A stretch of DNA of 64,000 bases, taken from Achatina immaculata. Taxonomy: Eukaryota; Mollusca; Gastropoda; Stylommatophora; Achatinidae. A program made the translations under genes and the position numbers. The notes beneath the pieces are model-generated. The model did not search any database. It saw nothing but the letters and a program-made list of their open reading frames with translations, and was not told where the DNA came from. Below, one piece after another: positions 43,373-55,012 of the stretch (its first letter is position 1; the number at the start of each line of letters is the position of its first letter). The stretch lies in NCBI GenBank assembly GCA_009760885.1, contig CM019715.1, positions 21,906,003-21,970,002 on the forward strand, in the 5' to 3' direction.

Positions 43373-44608
43373 TCATTCCTTTGCATGTCCCGTGCGGAAC
43401 TTTGCCTCCCAAACAGCACTCCTGTAGGCCTCTCGGTTGTGAGCAAGATGGCCTGCTGCTGCTGCATCCATTTCCAGATCATCAACGATGTCTTGCAGCC
43501 ATCTTCGTTTCGGTCTTCCTCTCTTTCTTTTTCCCATTATGTATCCCTCCAATATGGTCTTCTCTAAATTATCATGACGTTTAATGTGGCCAAAATATTT
43601 AAGTTTTCTCTCTTTAATCCTCTTTACTAGCCAGCCTTCATCAATATTAAGCTCTTGCAGTATAGATATATTTGTTCGTTTTTGTGTCCACGATATTTGG
43701 AGAACTCTTCTATAGCATTTACATTCAAAGGCATTTATGTGCTTCTCAGCTGTTTTGTTAAGTGTCCAGGTCTCACAGGCATATGTTGCGATGGGAAAGA
43801 TGCATGCCCTTAAAAATCTTATTTTTGTGGTTCTGTCTGTTCCTCTCCACAGATTCTTTATTTGTTTTACTTTCTGAAGAGCAATAGATGTCCTCCTTTT
43901 AATTTCCCTCATTGTATCTCCATTATTAGTTAGTAGTGATCCAAGATATTCAAAACTCTCCACTTCTTCCAGTTTTTCCTCATTGACACATATTTCAGTT
44001 GCCTTGTTTGTTTTATCAGTTGTCATCACTTTAGTTTTCTTTGCATTAAGATAGAGGTTCTGCTCTTCGCTGTTCTTGCGGACTGACATAATCAGTTTTT
44101 CCATTCCTTCTTGTGTTGTGGACAGCAATACTGTGTCATCAGCATATCTAATCTCTGGTATTTCATAACCTCCAACTGTTATGGCATCGTAATATTCTTT
44201 GTCTACATCTTCTCTAACATTCCTCATTATATTTTCAGTATACAAGTTAAATAAGTAGGGTGACAATATGCACCCCTGACGGACCCCTTGTTTTATGTCA
44301 AACCAACTTGTTGTTTCACCATTTATTCTTACTGCTGCTTGTTGGTCTAAATACAGCAGTGATGTTAATTGTATCAAATGTGTTGGAAATCCCATTTTTT
44401 CCATTATTTCCCAAAGTTTCTGGTGTTGTACACAATCAAATGCCTTTGAGTAGTCTATAAAGGATAAATATAGATTCACATTAAACTCCCTGCATTTCTC
44501 TATTATTAATCTTAGATTGAATATATGATCTCTTGATCCTCTTCCTTGCCTGAAGCCAGCTTGGACCATATTGACTTCTTCTTCTATTTTCTTTCGAAGT
44601 CTACCCAT
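43373..44608 (-). CDS. Reverse transcriptase frame of the LINE-B copy (411 codons, partial ORF2)
   Basis: RNA-directed DNA polymerase of a non-LTR retrotransposon, made in the cytoplasm in active elements and used for target-primed reverse transcription. Visible motifs are the FIDYSKAFD Asp box (residues ~50), GVRQGCILSP (~125) and YADD (~165, the two metal-binding Asp). The LNKTAEKHINAFECKCYRRV and GHIKRHDNLEK segments follow. No N-terminal apurinic-like endonuclease is present because of 5' truncation. The start used is simply the first ATG in the open frame. There is no reason to think it is expressed. Clade assignment (RTE-like) is tentative. Confidence 0.85.
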   Translation of the reverse strand: MGRLRKKIEEEVNMVQAGFRQGRGSRDHIFNLRLIIEKCREFNVNLYLSFIDYSKAFDCVQHQKLWEIMEKMGFPTHLIQLTSLLYLDQQAAVRINGETTSWFDIKQGVRQGCILSPYLFNLYTENIMRNVREDVDKEYYDAITVGGYEIPEIRYADDTVLLSTTQEGMEKLIMSVRKNSEEQNLYLNAKKTKVMTTDKTNKATEICVNEEKLEEVESFEYLGSLLTNNGDTMREIKRRTSIALQKVKQIKNLWRGTDRTTKIRFLRACIFPIATYACETWTLNKTAEKHINAFECKCYRRVLQISWTQKRTNISILQELNIDEGWLVKRIKERKLKYFGHIKRHDNLEKTILEGYIMGKRKRGRPKRRWLQDIVDDLEMDAAAAGHLAHNREAYRSAVWEAKFRTGHAKE

Positions 44609-44660
44609 TATGATTTTTAACAGAATTTTACTGGCATGACTAATCAGGGCAACAGTTCTG
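43373..44660 (-). mobile_element. LINE-B, 5'-truncated, intact reverse transcriptase frame, 12-bp target duplication
   Basis: On the - strand the frame is open from about 44658 to a TGA at 43373-43375 (411 codons from the first ATG at 44608). It begins in the RT domain (RTVALISHASKILLK, QAGFRQGRGSRDHIFNLRL), with FIDYSKAFDCVQ, GVRQGCILSPYLFNLY and the catalytic YADDTVLLS. The thumb and C-terminal region follows, ending GRPKRRWLQDIVDDLEMD and GHAKE. The endonuclease and upstream RT part are missing, so it cannot move by itself. TTGAGTAACTAT flanks both ends (43361-43372 and 44661-44672). The stop codon is the first repeat of the (ATGA)n tail. This is the youngest-looking insertion in the window. 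Confidence 0.93.
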
Positions 44661-44672
44661 TTGAGTAACTAT

Positions 44673-47400
44673 ATGATAATTTATTATCCAGGTAATAAAA
44701 GAGTGTTTAAATTTATCTTTGTTCGATAAATTAACAGTTACTTTTTTAAAATTGAACAAAGCATTTAAGGTGTGAAACAAAATTCGTTGTTTCTTTTATT
44801 TTCTGTTCTCTCTCGTCATATTTTGAAGGGTTATAACTAATATTTTAATATAATTTTGAATGTATTGTTGTCTCTAGAGATACATTTAGTCGAAGCAATG
44901 GACCCAGATGTTGATGTTTTCCATTTACCTTTATCCTAAAAAAATCCTCTCGCTTAAAAAAAAAAATGCATCCATTATCACAGTCGTTGACACCTTTCAC
45001 AGGTAACATTCGTTACCTGGGTCTTTTTGCATTAAGTTAGAAACACAATATGGCGCTGTCTGTAATGGATGTCATAATCGTTCCGACATAACTAGCGGAA
45101 CGGAAAAACCAGAATACGATACCGGGTCTCTACGAGCGTCAGAATAAGGACGGGAGAACGAATGAAAGAGCCTGAATCATGACAGCAGGTGGGCAGGTGA
45201 GCAGCTGCAAGATGGCAGTTCAGTGCGAAGAACCATCTTAACGCCCGAAAGTTGGCGCACAATCGATGAAAACAACGAAGAAAAGGGGGAAATTAAGTTT
45301 AGAAACTGGATAGATATTTAAAGTGTACATAAGCTTACAATCGTTAAAAGTGATAGTAAAAGAAAATTTTAAAAAATACTGCTCTTTGGAACTTCTTACT
45401 TTCCTCAGAGATTCTACAACCCCATCCTGTCCTAGTGGGAAACAATATTAATGCCAGGAAAGCACGCCATCTGAAAGAAATCCCATAAAGCTTTGCCATT
45501 TCTAATTCGCTAGGCTTCCTGTTTTTCCTGCCTACTAAGTGAAGCCGTCGAATGTTACTATCTACAACATCCAGTGAGCAGTTACAGCGCCCTTCTACCC
45601 ATCTATGATCTTCACTTCGTACTCGGTAAGTTTTGTTGAACTAAAAATGTATCGTAATAATTTGTCAAGATAATTTTAAAGACGTTAATACTAACTGAAC
45701 AATGTCCCGTTTACTTACCCGGGAATAATACAAAATCGAAGGGAATCCGTTAAAATATGGCAGTATATTTTTTTAAGACAAAATTTTTTTTTAAGAAACC
45801 TAACATTGTTTAACTTTGATTTAGTTCGCTCAAGACCCGTTGGTATAATATACTTCGCAAAAATCTCTGACAACATAGAAAATCTCAGTGATTGTTACGC
45901 AGGGCAATTCACCTTTCCGAACTGTTTACACAGAATGTGCCAACGTCATGAATCATACGTGTATGCTTAATTCTTAGGACTTCATTGGTAGATATAATCT
46001 GCAATGGGCGCTATTGTGAACACACGCTTCCACAAAACAGAATTAGAAAAACATATAACGGCAGACACTTTTGAAGTTACAGGCAAAGAAGGAGCAACAG
46101 AATTAAATGAAATTTAAAGAAAAGGATCAATATTTTGAATTTAAAAAACCTACTTAATCAGTTTCTGGTTGTCAACTTCGTCACTGGTGTTGTACGGCCT
46201 CTGATATATTTATGTTCTGTCTCGACAAGGCGGTTCTTAATCGTTGTTACCCTAATTAGGTCCAAATAGCTTTCAGGCATGTGTAGCGCCTAGGGTAGTC
46301 ATGACAACAAAGCCACCTCTAATCCGTTTAATGAAATAACAGCATTTCTCTGAAGGTCAAGCATGGGAAAGAAAGCACTGAAAGAGGAGAAGGCGATAAA
46401 TAAGAGAATCAATGATGCAGCTAATGGACAAGATGAAGAATAAAAACAAGAGAGAACAGGAAATTACGAAAAAGGACGGTGAAAGAAAAGGACAAACTCA
46501 ACATCACGAACGAAATGTTCTCACACGGACAGGCTGGGTGATTGTTAATTCAGCTGAATTGAAGTTTTTGCAAGAAACTCCACGATTCTAAAAAAAAAAA
46601 AAAATAGGCATGAAGAAAACAGAGGAAACATGAGCCTTTCTAAAATATCTTTTACAGGAAATGGAGTTCAGAGTTTACAGATGTAACAAAAATGTGAGGA
46701 GAGAAAAGGATAGAATGTGTAAACAAAAATATAGAGGAAGAAGATTATCAGAAGCATTGCTAAGCAGGGCCAGCGGTGCACAACACCCTAGGGCGCAGAT
46801 CTTAGATGGGCATAGTTTTGACCTTTGGGAGGCAGTTTTTGACACAGGTTAGTTAGCGTTGCTTAGAGCACAAAAGCAAGGCACTTGTGATAACAAAAAT
46901 AGCAAACGTGGACATTTTCTTGCTTGGATCTATTGGAACTTAGTCATTTACACAATTACGTATGTGATAATGACAGCGACGAGAGATGACACTGGTTTGT
47001 GTTGGAAATAGAATGGCCGCATCCTGGACACACGAACATCTCTTCCGCTGCCCCCTTCTAGAAACCGTTAAGAGTAGTTCTGTAATAAGTTGTTTATGAG
47101 ACTGTCTTGTATGTCTGTTCGTGTTCTTCATGATGTTTTTATCCCAAAACTGGTATCTGGTTTTCTTGGCTTTCCTGGTATCTCGGGGCGTGGTGAGATA
47201 ATATGGGGAAATGTCTTCGAAGCAGATTACATGTATGACAGTGGTTCTCATCTTTTTTTTCTCCCGTGCACTCTTTTCACTGTATGGCAGAATGAGATTT
47301 ATAATTTTCATTTAACAGCGGACTCCACAAAGATATTGAAACACAAGCATGAAGCTGGATGAAGAGTGGGTTAAAATAGCTTTGCTGAATCCAAACATTT
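44673..47400. other. Longest stretch without recognised repeats; no gene confirmed
   Basis: No LINE, SINE or tandem array is recognisable. It contains an 'aatatggcgctgtctgtaat' patch (45047), a possible untranslated exon ending 'cttcgtactcg|gtaagt' at about 45626, and a 63-codon frame at 46661-46852 with no motif. It could contain regulatory or 5' untranslated sequence of a neighbouring gene, but nothing here proves it. Confidence 0.3.
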
Positions 47401-47690
47401 ATAGCCACATCAGAGAAAGATCTATAACAGAGCACGGATAACTTAGCAAGGCCATGTAAAAGCCACAACATGAAGATCAGCGCTGAAAAACAAAAAGGTA
47501 AGTCATGACCATAGCAAGAGAAGAAATCCAAACAAAGATCTTCCTAGACAACCAGCCCTTGTAACAAGTGAACCATTTCAAATACTAGGGTAGCACAATA
47601 TCATCTTCATGGAAAATTGACGCTGGCATTGAGAACAGATGCAGTAGAGCCAATCAGTTCATTGAAAAATGATATCTTTACCGAAAAGCA
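47400..47690 (+). mobile_element. LINE fragment, RT region after the catalytic box
   Basis: The + strand reads KISAEKQKGKS, then IQTKIFLDNQPL, FKYxGSTISSSWKIDAGIEN and RCSRANQFI with frame shifts, the 'FKYLGS' landmark of LINE RTs. The family is not determined. Confidence 0.65.
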
Positions 47691-47944
47691 TCAAAACTGA
47701 AACAAACAAAAAACATAAAAAACGCCACTGTACAGTACACTTTTCCTCACAGTTCTATACTATTAACGTCAAACATGGCCACCAACAGCTATGTAAAAAG
47801 TATTATGTTTATTATATTTTAAAAAGATGTTTGTTTACTTTCTTCTCCACAATATAACGAATTATATGTACTTTTCTGGGAAGTAAGCGATTCTCTGATT
47901 TTACTGCACTGTTGTCCTGGTAATAATCATTAATTTTTACCAAT

Positions 47945-48180
47945 AATCCTTTACCATACATTTCATTAGTCTTCTGTCCCCAGAATTTCCTTTACCATAC
48001 ATTTCATTAGTCTTCTGTCCCCAGAACTTCCTTTACCATACATTTCATTAGTCTTCTGTCCCCAGAACTTCCTTTACCATATATTTCATTAGTCTTCTGT
48101 CCCCAGAACTTCCTTTACCATACATTTCATTAGTCTTCTGTCCCCAGAACTTCCTTTACCATACATTTCATTAATCGTCT
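47945..48180. repeat. 41-bp minisatellite
   Basis: Five to six near-identical units, 'tttaccatacatttcattag' + 'tcttctgtccccagaacttcc', with period 41. Confidence 0.95.
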
Positions 48181-48489
48181 TCTCCCGGGACATTTTCTTA
48201 GCTCATCACGGAATGTAAATCTTTTCTTGAGCTGAACAACAGTTCTAAACTTCACAAAAACACACAGTCAGCAAGGACATGAATTCTATAACTCAGAGAT
48301 TATAACCTCACGACATTTATATCAATCTTAATTCCACAAACGAACACAAACACTTCGTAAACAGACACAAACATTTCGTAAACAGACAAAACCATCAAGG
48401 GCACAACCTATTGTGATGGCAGTTGATGTTTATGAAACATAATAACGATCATGAAGCATAATTATGATAATAAAGCATAAACAATTTGA

Positions 48490-48790
48490 AATTCTTCTTC
48501 TTCTTCTTCTTCTTCATCTTCTTCTTCTTCTTCTTCTTCTGCGTTCGACATTGTTGGTCACTTCAGATCCTCATCCCTGTCGACGTGGCAAACCCCACAG
48601 TCCTCTCCAGATCCTGATAGGAGCTCCAAAGCTTTTGCCCCAAGCTTGTGTCCTCTGACCATGTCTCATGCCTCAGGTCTGCATGGTTTGGGCACTCTTG
48701 TAGGATATGTTCTGGAGTCTGGACTCCACTGCCACATGGACACTCGTCTGTGTGAGACATTTTAAGTCGATGGAGGTGGCTCAGTAGTCT
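48490..48790 (-). mobile_element. LINE with RNase H-type C-terminus, 5'-truncated
   Basis: The - strand reads FHCRLLSHLHRLKMSHTDEC, PCGSGVQTPEHILQECPNHA and DLRHETWSEDT. This is the cysteine-containing segment (C-x-CG ... EHIL-x-CP) that closes ORF2 of Jockey/I-type LINEs with an RNase H domain. At its left is a (TTC)n run at 48494-48540, the (GAA)n 3' tail. It is a different clade from LINE-A and LINE-B. Confidence 0.82.
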
Positions 48791-49231
48791 GCAGTGAAAT
48801 TTGAATTTTAGATGAACACATGATGAACACAGAATTTGAAATGAAAACATGATATCGAACATATATAATGAATGGCATGGAAATATACGTGAATTTAAAT
48901 GGACCGAAAACTTCATGTGAAATTAATATTTGATGATGATCAGTGAAACTGAAAATATTCCAGTATTCCAGGACTAGCACATATTACACATGACTGGGCA
49001 GCAATATGTATGATTACATCACTTATAGACAATCACATTTCTTGATCGGTCCAAAATCCATCGTCAGGCCTATACTGAAGGGTATATAAGGTAGGAGACA
49101 AGACAAGACAAGCTGAATTCATGTTGCATACATTAGGAAATATTCCTCCACCGGTGTAATGGGTAACTTTTCGATATTCCACACTTTAATCAATATGTAT
49201 CGTTAAAACGTAAAAAGAACAAATATATCCA

Positions 49232-49502
49232 TATACAAGAAATTAATATTGAAGGCTAGCTAGTAAAGAGGATTAAACAGAGAAAACTTAAATATTTTGA
49301 ACACATTAAACGTCATGACGATTTGGAGAAGACCGTTTTGGAAGGATACATAATGAGGAGAAGAAAGAGAGGAAGACCAAGACCAAGATGGCTGCAAGAC
49401 ATCGTTGATGATCTGCAAATGGATGCACCAGCAGCAGGCCATCTTGCTCACAACCGAGAGGCCTACAGGAGTTCCACAAGGGACGTGCAAATGACTGACT
49501 GA
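49232..49502 (+). mobile_element. LINE-B 3' fragment
   Basis: From 'aattaatattgaaggctag' through GRPRPRWLQDIVDDLQMD-type codons to 'caaatgactgactga'. It has a short deletion near the end ('ggagttccacaagggacgtg'). Short flanking ACAAGA may be the target duplication. Confidence 0.85.
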
Positions 49503-49701
49503 GACAAGATAAATCAACGGAATTGTTTGTTTGCTTGAAACACGGCAGGGTTGCAGGGCAAAGTCTTTACCACTTCTTACTCGCTGAAACTGATAACTGC
49601 AGCATTCGTCTAACTCCAGTGTGCCATAGGTAGAAAAATAAAGGCAGGCAGTTCTGAAGCTGGCATAAGGGTGCTCAGATATACAGAGGGAAATTATGAG
49701 C

Positions 49702-49754
49702 TTCCTTCCTTCCTTCCTTCTTCTTCTTCCTTCCTGTTGTTCTTGTTCTTGTTT

Positions 49755-49840
<86 letters not shown>

Positions 49841-49858
49841 TTCTTCTTCTTCTTCTTC
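49702..49858. repeat. (TTCC)n, (CAT)n and (TTC)n microsatellites
   Basis: A CTTC-rich run, then about 27 CAT repeats with one break at 49799, then TTC repeats. They yield spurious Ser, His and Asp frames. Confidence 0.95.
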
Positions 49859-49899
49859 AGACTCCCTGGAACTGTTATTTACAGCTGATGTCATGAAGA

Positions 49900-50027
49900 T
49901 GAATGAATAAATGTTCTTTATTTTTAAAAAATGAAGAACTGGGCGTGCAGGCCCGTCGTACATTCTGCGCTTTATCACTCCATCTTTCATTCTTACCACA
50001 CACTCGATTTAATAAGATATACAAAAT

Positions 50028-50062
<35 letters not shown>

Positions 50063-50340
50063 ACATATATATGTACAGTATACATACACACACTCACATG
50101 TTTATATAAGAATGCAAGATGAAAATGTTACATTCACAAATATATAATAATGAACTACATATGAAATAACTGATCTAACAAGATAGCGCACACACATATG
50201 TACGTACGCACACACATACACACACAAATACATGTTCACTGGAGTTCTTCTGACATTCCACTCTCGCATATTTACTAAGATAATTTCTAACAAGACACAA
50301 CTTATTACAAATTATGTTTAGAACTATGTTCTTTTAGAAC
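49900..50340 (-). mobile_element. 3' end of a second CR1-like LINE, with internal microsatellites
   Basis: 'gaatgaataaatgttcttta' then 'gcgtgcaggcccgtcgtaca' and 'ctttatcactccatctttca' match the 3' part at 36430-36510. (TA)n, (TG)n and CA-rich runs lie at 50028-50230. Confidence 0.55.
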
Positions 50341-50384
50341 AGAACTCAGTGGCTGGCGAGTTAAGGTATGAGAGGTGTTCTTGT

Positions 50385-50680
50385 TGTATCAACTGGAGGT
50401 GGGGGGGGGGAGGGAGGTTACGGCAGCTACTTTTTCAGTCCCGAAGTGCAGCTAAACAGCAAGGGGGGAGGGGGTCCTGCAATACTTCTTTAGCAGACTC
50501 CATCACTTTCGAAACTATGACGATCCCTGCACCCACCCCCGATCAGGATATATCTGATACGGGGGGTGGGGGGTGTAGCGTCAGAGAGGCAGGATAGGGT
50601 CTTGGTCAGTTCTGATTCGCTAGCCCTGAAACTAGCATATATATTCCTTCAAAGAAGAAGAAGTAGAAGAAGAAGAAAGA
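50385..50680 (-). repeat. R4 repeat copy
   Basis: In reverse it shares 'acggcagctactttttcag', 'tgcaatacttctttagcaga' and 'gtcttggtcag' with the R4 copies at 11937 and 60283. G-rich expansions interrupt it. A (GAA)-rich run lies at 50656. Confidence 0.55.
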
Positions 50681-52020
50681 CGATGATGATGATGATTATG
50701 TAACTAGGGAAAACAAACTATGTACTTAATAAAAAAGATAATAGACCCTTTTCGTTAAAATGAATATATTAACTATGAATATTATTAACTATTTTGCTCC
50801 AAAACAACACTGATAAGGTTGATGTATCTTCCACACGGATGTAAATCAAAGTCTAAATAAAATGAAGAATAGCACATTTCTAGCCCAACCCATGAGTAAC
50901 TTCACTTGAATTTCTTTCCATCAAAATTTCTTATCAAAATTTCTTTTTCTGGCAGAGCATGAACAATTTTTTCGGGCTTGAAAGAGTTAAAATACTCGAT
51001 ATATAACATTAACGTATTTAAAGAGTCGATGATGCAAACGATGCTGAAGTTGTAGAGAAAACGTTATTGATACACCTGCAGAGATAAGGAAGGGAACGTG
51101 TAACATTTTGGCTCGAGAGAGTTAGCACAACGATCGAGAGGACAACGTATCGAGTTTACCCAAGTTCTGGCTGTGGCGGGTACCGTTGTCTCAATACAGC
51201 GCTTAGAAACAAGCGATGCTAGCTAGCTCCATCTCTTTCTCTAAACGAGACCGCTAGCTTTAAACCACCGCAGGAAATTATGTAATTGTTCCCTTAATTC
51301 GCCGCTTCTAGTTCTTTAAAAGTTCTCCAACAGTAAAATAAAAAGCTGCCATTTGCTTTCCAAAAAACACAAACAAGTATAATTACTACTTAAAATTATG
51401 ATGGACGTGAATGCAAAATTCAACTAAATTCAGTCTCTGTGAAATAATGTTCAGACGGGAATGAATTTATCTATTTGTGCCTGAGTTTAATTTAAGAAGA
51501 TAAAGAAAGGTAAGCATTTCCTTCGTATCTTAGGTTCTGAAATTCTCACTATTGTTCTTTCTATTCTTGTCGCTGGCTGTTGTACCAGTTTGGTTGTTAT
51601 TGCTGTTATCTTTCTTTCTCTCTGTTATTTGCATTTTCTATAGTTATTTTGTCATTGCTATAACCACGGCTTGTATTACTGTCGTTTATTTATTTTGCCT
51701 TTTGTTGCATAATCATGTGACCTGCTCTCCACAGCATGTTGAATTCCTCATTGCCAGTATGAAAGCATCTCATTATCTAGCTTCAGTGAGTTTGGTGTTT
51801 AGATTATCTGTGATATCCAGGCCCCCCCCCCCCCATCGTTTTCTCAGCTCCCCTCTTTCTTTCTCTCTCTTCCCAGGAACCATAGTCCTAATTACTGTTC
51901 TCGTAAGCTTGACGAAATGATAATTTTATTACTTACTTAAATTGTGTTAAAAGGAACTGTTTTCATCTGCATTAATTTTTTGTGTGCATTATTATTTTAT
52001 TTTACCATTACAGGTCTGAT
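50681..52020. other. Intergenic sequence, no gene recognised
   Basis: 50780-50990 resembles, in reverse, the dispersed sequence at 41740-42060. A 122-codon frame at 51552-51920 is rich in hydrophobic residues but lacks any motif and is probably chance. Confidence 0.35.
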
Positions 52021-52031
52021 TTGAAGAAGAA

Positions 52032-52062
<31 letters not shown>

Positions 52063-52090
52063 AAGAAGAAAAAGAAGAAGAAGAAGAAGG
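52021..52090. repeat. (GAA)n microsatellite
   Basis: About 22 GAA/AAG repeats with one AAA break. Confidence 0.95.
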
Positions 52091-52191
52091 GAAAAAAAGA
52101 AAGTGGTCTTGTTTTATGCCACTGAGTACAAAAAACTGGTAGTGGTGGTGTTGGGGGTGGGGGGACATACGGCGCTAGCGCTTGTATCTTC

Positions 52192-52368
52192 GCCAGGGTC
52201 CACCCAGCCTCTAAAAACGGGTACCAGAGAAATCTGGGAAGGTAGATGCGGCCAGGTGTGATACTGACCATATCACACTTTCACGTGTCGACGATTTTTT
52301 GTTGTTGTTGGAAATACAAGTCTAACCAATATGCCTCAACGGCATGGAAACGGGGATTTTACCTTTTT
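52192..52368 (+). mobile_element. SINE2 body copy
   Basis: 'cagcctctaaaaacgggtac', 'gaaggtagatgcggccagg' and 'tactgaccatatcacacttt' match SINE2. It is preceded by a weak head. Confidence 0.82.
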
Positions 52369-52369
52369 C

Positions 52370-52610
52370 TTGCCTATATTTTCCATAACATGCCAGCACA
52401 CTAGAGGATTACATCGTCAGTATCATTCCTCACCGCTTTTATTCCCAAGCTTTAGCTGGAGTCAGGTACTCATTTTTGCAACAGGTTTTACCCAGACTGT
52501 GCTCCTACCCGGTATCAAACCACCCACCTTCGATCGCTATGACTGGAAGAGAGTGCACCGAGTAGCTTCTCAAATTACCAGCCATTTTATGCCCTTTCTA
52601 TAGACTCCGG
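52370..52610 (-). mobile_element. SINE2-related copy with tRNA-like head, antisense
   Basis: In reverse: 'ggtggtttgataccgggtag' is a B-box-like block, followed by 'tactgacgatgtaatcctct' and 'agtgtgctggcatg'. It abuts the previous SINE2 tail to tail. Confidence 0.7.
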
Positions 52611-52774
52611 TAGGATGAGCAATCTCCAGTCCGCGAGATTGGCTGCTTCTCGTCTTCCCAGAGTCTGTGGCTCGAGTCACGATCATTCTGTTCATATTTT
52701 TATTTCTATCACGCCCAGAGTGCTTTGTTTACCCTTTCTTTTTCTTTCCGTTACATCCAAAGTGCTTTGTCCAC

Positions 52775-52918
52775 TGTCTTTCTTTCTATCACGTCCACTG
52801 TCTTTCTTTCTGTCACGTCCACTGTCTTTCTTTCTGTCACGTCCACTGTCTTTCTTTCTGTCACGTCCACTGTCTTTCTTTCTGTCACGTCCACTGTCTT
52901 TCTTTCTGTCACAACCAA
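52775..52918. repeat. 24-bp minisatellite
   Basis: Six units of 'tgtcacgtccactgtctttc' + 'tttc'. Confidence 0.95.
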
Positions 52919-53064
52919 AGCGCCTTGTCTACTGTTTCATAAGGCAAATCATACACACTTTACTCTGTCATTTTACTGTGCCTAGACATCGCTATTGGAA
53001 ACAATTTGCTAAGTTTGTACCCATTACACTTGTGTGTCCCCTGTTTTTTTTTTGTGGTTTTCTT

Positions 53065-53765
53065 TGTTGTACTTGACGTGTATTTTCTTTTTCATCGTGT
53101 TTGCTGCAACACTTGACTTCTATTTTCTTGTTTCTTTCGTGTGTGCCACAACATTTTGACTCCTATTTTCTTGTTTTCCACTTGTTTGCTGCAACATTTG
53201 ACTTCTATTTTCTTGTTTATTTCGTGTGTGCCACAACATTTTGACTCCTATTTTCTTGTTTTCCACTTGTTTGCTGCAACATTTTGACTCCTATTTTTTT
53301 GTTTTCCACTTGTTTGCTGCAACATTTTGACTCCTATTTTCCTGTTCTCCACTTGTTTCTTACAACACTGGACGTGTACTTTATTGTTTCATCCCGTTTA
53401 TACTGCAACACTTAATTCTATTTTCTTGTTCTTCCAGTGTTAGCTGCAGCATTGGACTTATTGTTTTTCCCTTATACTTCCTTATTTTTCCCGTGTGTGC
53501 CATAACATTTCACCTCTATTTTGTTGTTCTTGTATTTTCGATAACACTTGACTTCTATTGTCTTGTTTTCCCCGTGTTTATCAGAACACTTGACATCTGT
53601 TTTCTTGTTTTATCCTTATTTGCTGCAACATTTGACTTCTATTATCTTGTTTTACCCATGTTTACTGAAACATTTTACTTCCATTTTCTTGTTTTCCTTG
53701 TGTTTACTACAACATTTGACTTCTCTTTCCTTGTTTTTCCCTGGGTTTGCTACAACTTCACTTGA
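53065..53765. repeat. Irregular tandem array of about 35-45 bp units
   Basis: Variants of 'gctgcaacatttgacttcta' + 'ttttcttgttttccacttgt' repeat about 15 times with drift in length and sequence. Hydrophobic frames of 80-120 codons on both strands are by-products. Confidence 0.8.
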
Positions 53766-54031
53766 ACGACGTGACCTTCTCATCATCTGTGCCATAAAGC
53801 CCTCTGCTACATTAATAGCCAGCGTTTGTTTTATTATCCGCCTCGAGACACCTGTCTTGTATGTCATCAGTTTTTTAACGCTAATCTCAGCAGACATCGT
53901 GCGTTCCTGTTAATGATAATGAAAATCGCAAGATGTTGCTGCAGATAAACGACATTCATACATTACGTATGGTGACGACAGACCAAGACTATCAAGCTTC
54001 TCTTGTTTATTTCTTTGTACTCCCCGGAGGA

Positions 54032-54319
54032 GCTTAATATTGAAGAAGGCTGGCTAGTAAAGAGGATTAAAGAGAGAAAACTTAAATATTTTGGACACAT
54101 TAAACGTCATGATAATTTAGAGAAGACCGTATTGGAAGGATACATAATGGGAAAAAGAAAAAGAGGAAGACCAAAACGAAGATGGCTGCAAGACATCGTT
54201 GACGATCTGGAAATGGATGCAACAGCAGCAGGGCATCTTACTCACAACCGAGAGGCCTATTGGAGTGCTGTTTGAGAGGCAAAGTTCCGCAAGGGACATG
54301 CAAATGAATGAATGAATGA
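54032..54319 (+). mobile_element. LINE-B 3' copy with 13-bp target duplication
   Basis: Reads EELNIEEGWLVKRIKERKLK, FGHIKRHDNLEKTVLEGYIM, KRKRGRPKRRWLQDIVDDLE to the (ATGA)n tail. Flanks ACTCCCCGGAGGA (54019-54031) and ACTCCCAGGAGGA (54320-54332) differ at one base. Confidence 0.9.
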
Positions 54320-54337
54320 ACTCCCAGGAGGATTAGT

Positions 54338-54465
54338 TGCACCTCTCTCTCTCTCCCCTTCTCTCTATCTCTCCTTCTCTCTCTCCCCCTCTCTCTCCCT
54401 CTCTCTCCCCCTCTCTCTCCCCCCTCTCTCTCTCTCTCCCCCCCTCTCTCTCTCGCTCCTTCCCC
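54338..54465. repeat. (CT)n-rich microsatellite
   Basis: CTCTCTCCC-type low-complexity run. Confidence 0.92.
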
Positions 54466-54540
54466 CATTATTTTCTTTACAATGCAGCAAGGCCACCAAG
54501 ACTCAATATCGTTGTTACGCTGTCCGATTTTGCCAGTTAA

Positions 54541-54862
54541 GCCAACCATGGCTTACACGCTAGCGTCAGGGTTGGCAAACCACAGCCATACCTCTCCCAC
54601 TTTTCCGTTGGTGCCCTAAGTAACAGGCCTAGCCTGGCTAACTGGGCAGAGATCGCGGCAGCGTCTGTGGTGGTGGAGTCCGCCAAAGAAGTATTGCACA
54701 CCCCTTGCATTTTGGCTCCACTCGGAGGTTGAACAAAAGTAGCTGCTGTAACCCGCTCCCAATCCGACACTATGCTGTACCTCAGCATCCTCACCGTATC
54801 TGCTGCAAATAACACCAGCTCGCAGTTCTAGGGAGGCTGAAGAAAAGAAGAAGAAAAAGGAT
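54541..54862 (+). repeat. R4 repeat copy with (GAA)-rich tail
   Basis: The longest R4: 'gttggcaaaccacagccata', 'ccgttggtgcc', 'gtggtggagtccgccaaaga', 'agtagctgctgtaacccgct', 'ccagctcgcagttctaggga', then 'ggctgaagaaaagaagaaga'. No coding signature. Confidence 0.7.
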
Positions 54863-55012
54863 TCTTTTCTTTAGAGTTTTTTTCGTGACTGTTAGGTTCT
54901 CAAACCTTTGCCTTGTCATGACACTCTTGTAGAATTCAGATTGTCTTTTCCTTACAGTTTCATTTCCTTTATTGTTACTTCCCCTTATTTCTCACTTTCT
55001 TATCTTATGTAT

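Noticed and set aside
47945..48180. Regularly spaced repeats resembling a CRISPR array
   Set aside because: The units are contiguous 41-bp tandem copies without unique spacers, in a eukaryotic context.
49671..49999. Poly-Ser, poly-His and poly-Asp frames
   Set aside because: Translation of a CAT/TTC microsatellite.
53493..53913. Hydrophobic 90-121 codon frames
   Set aside because: Periodic sequence of the irregular 35-45 bp array; no start context or domain.
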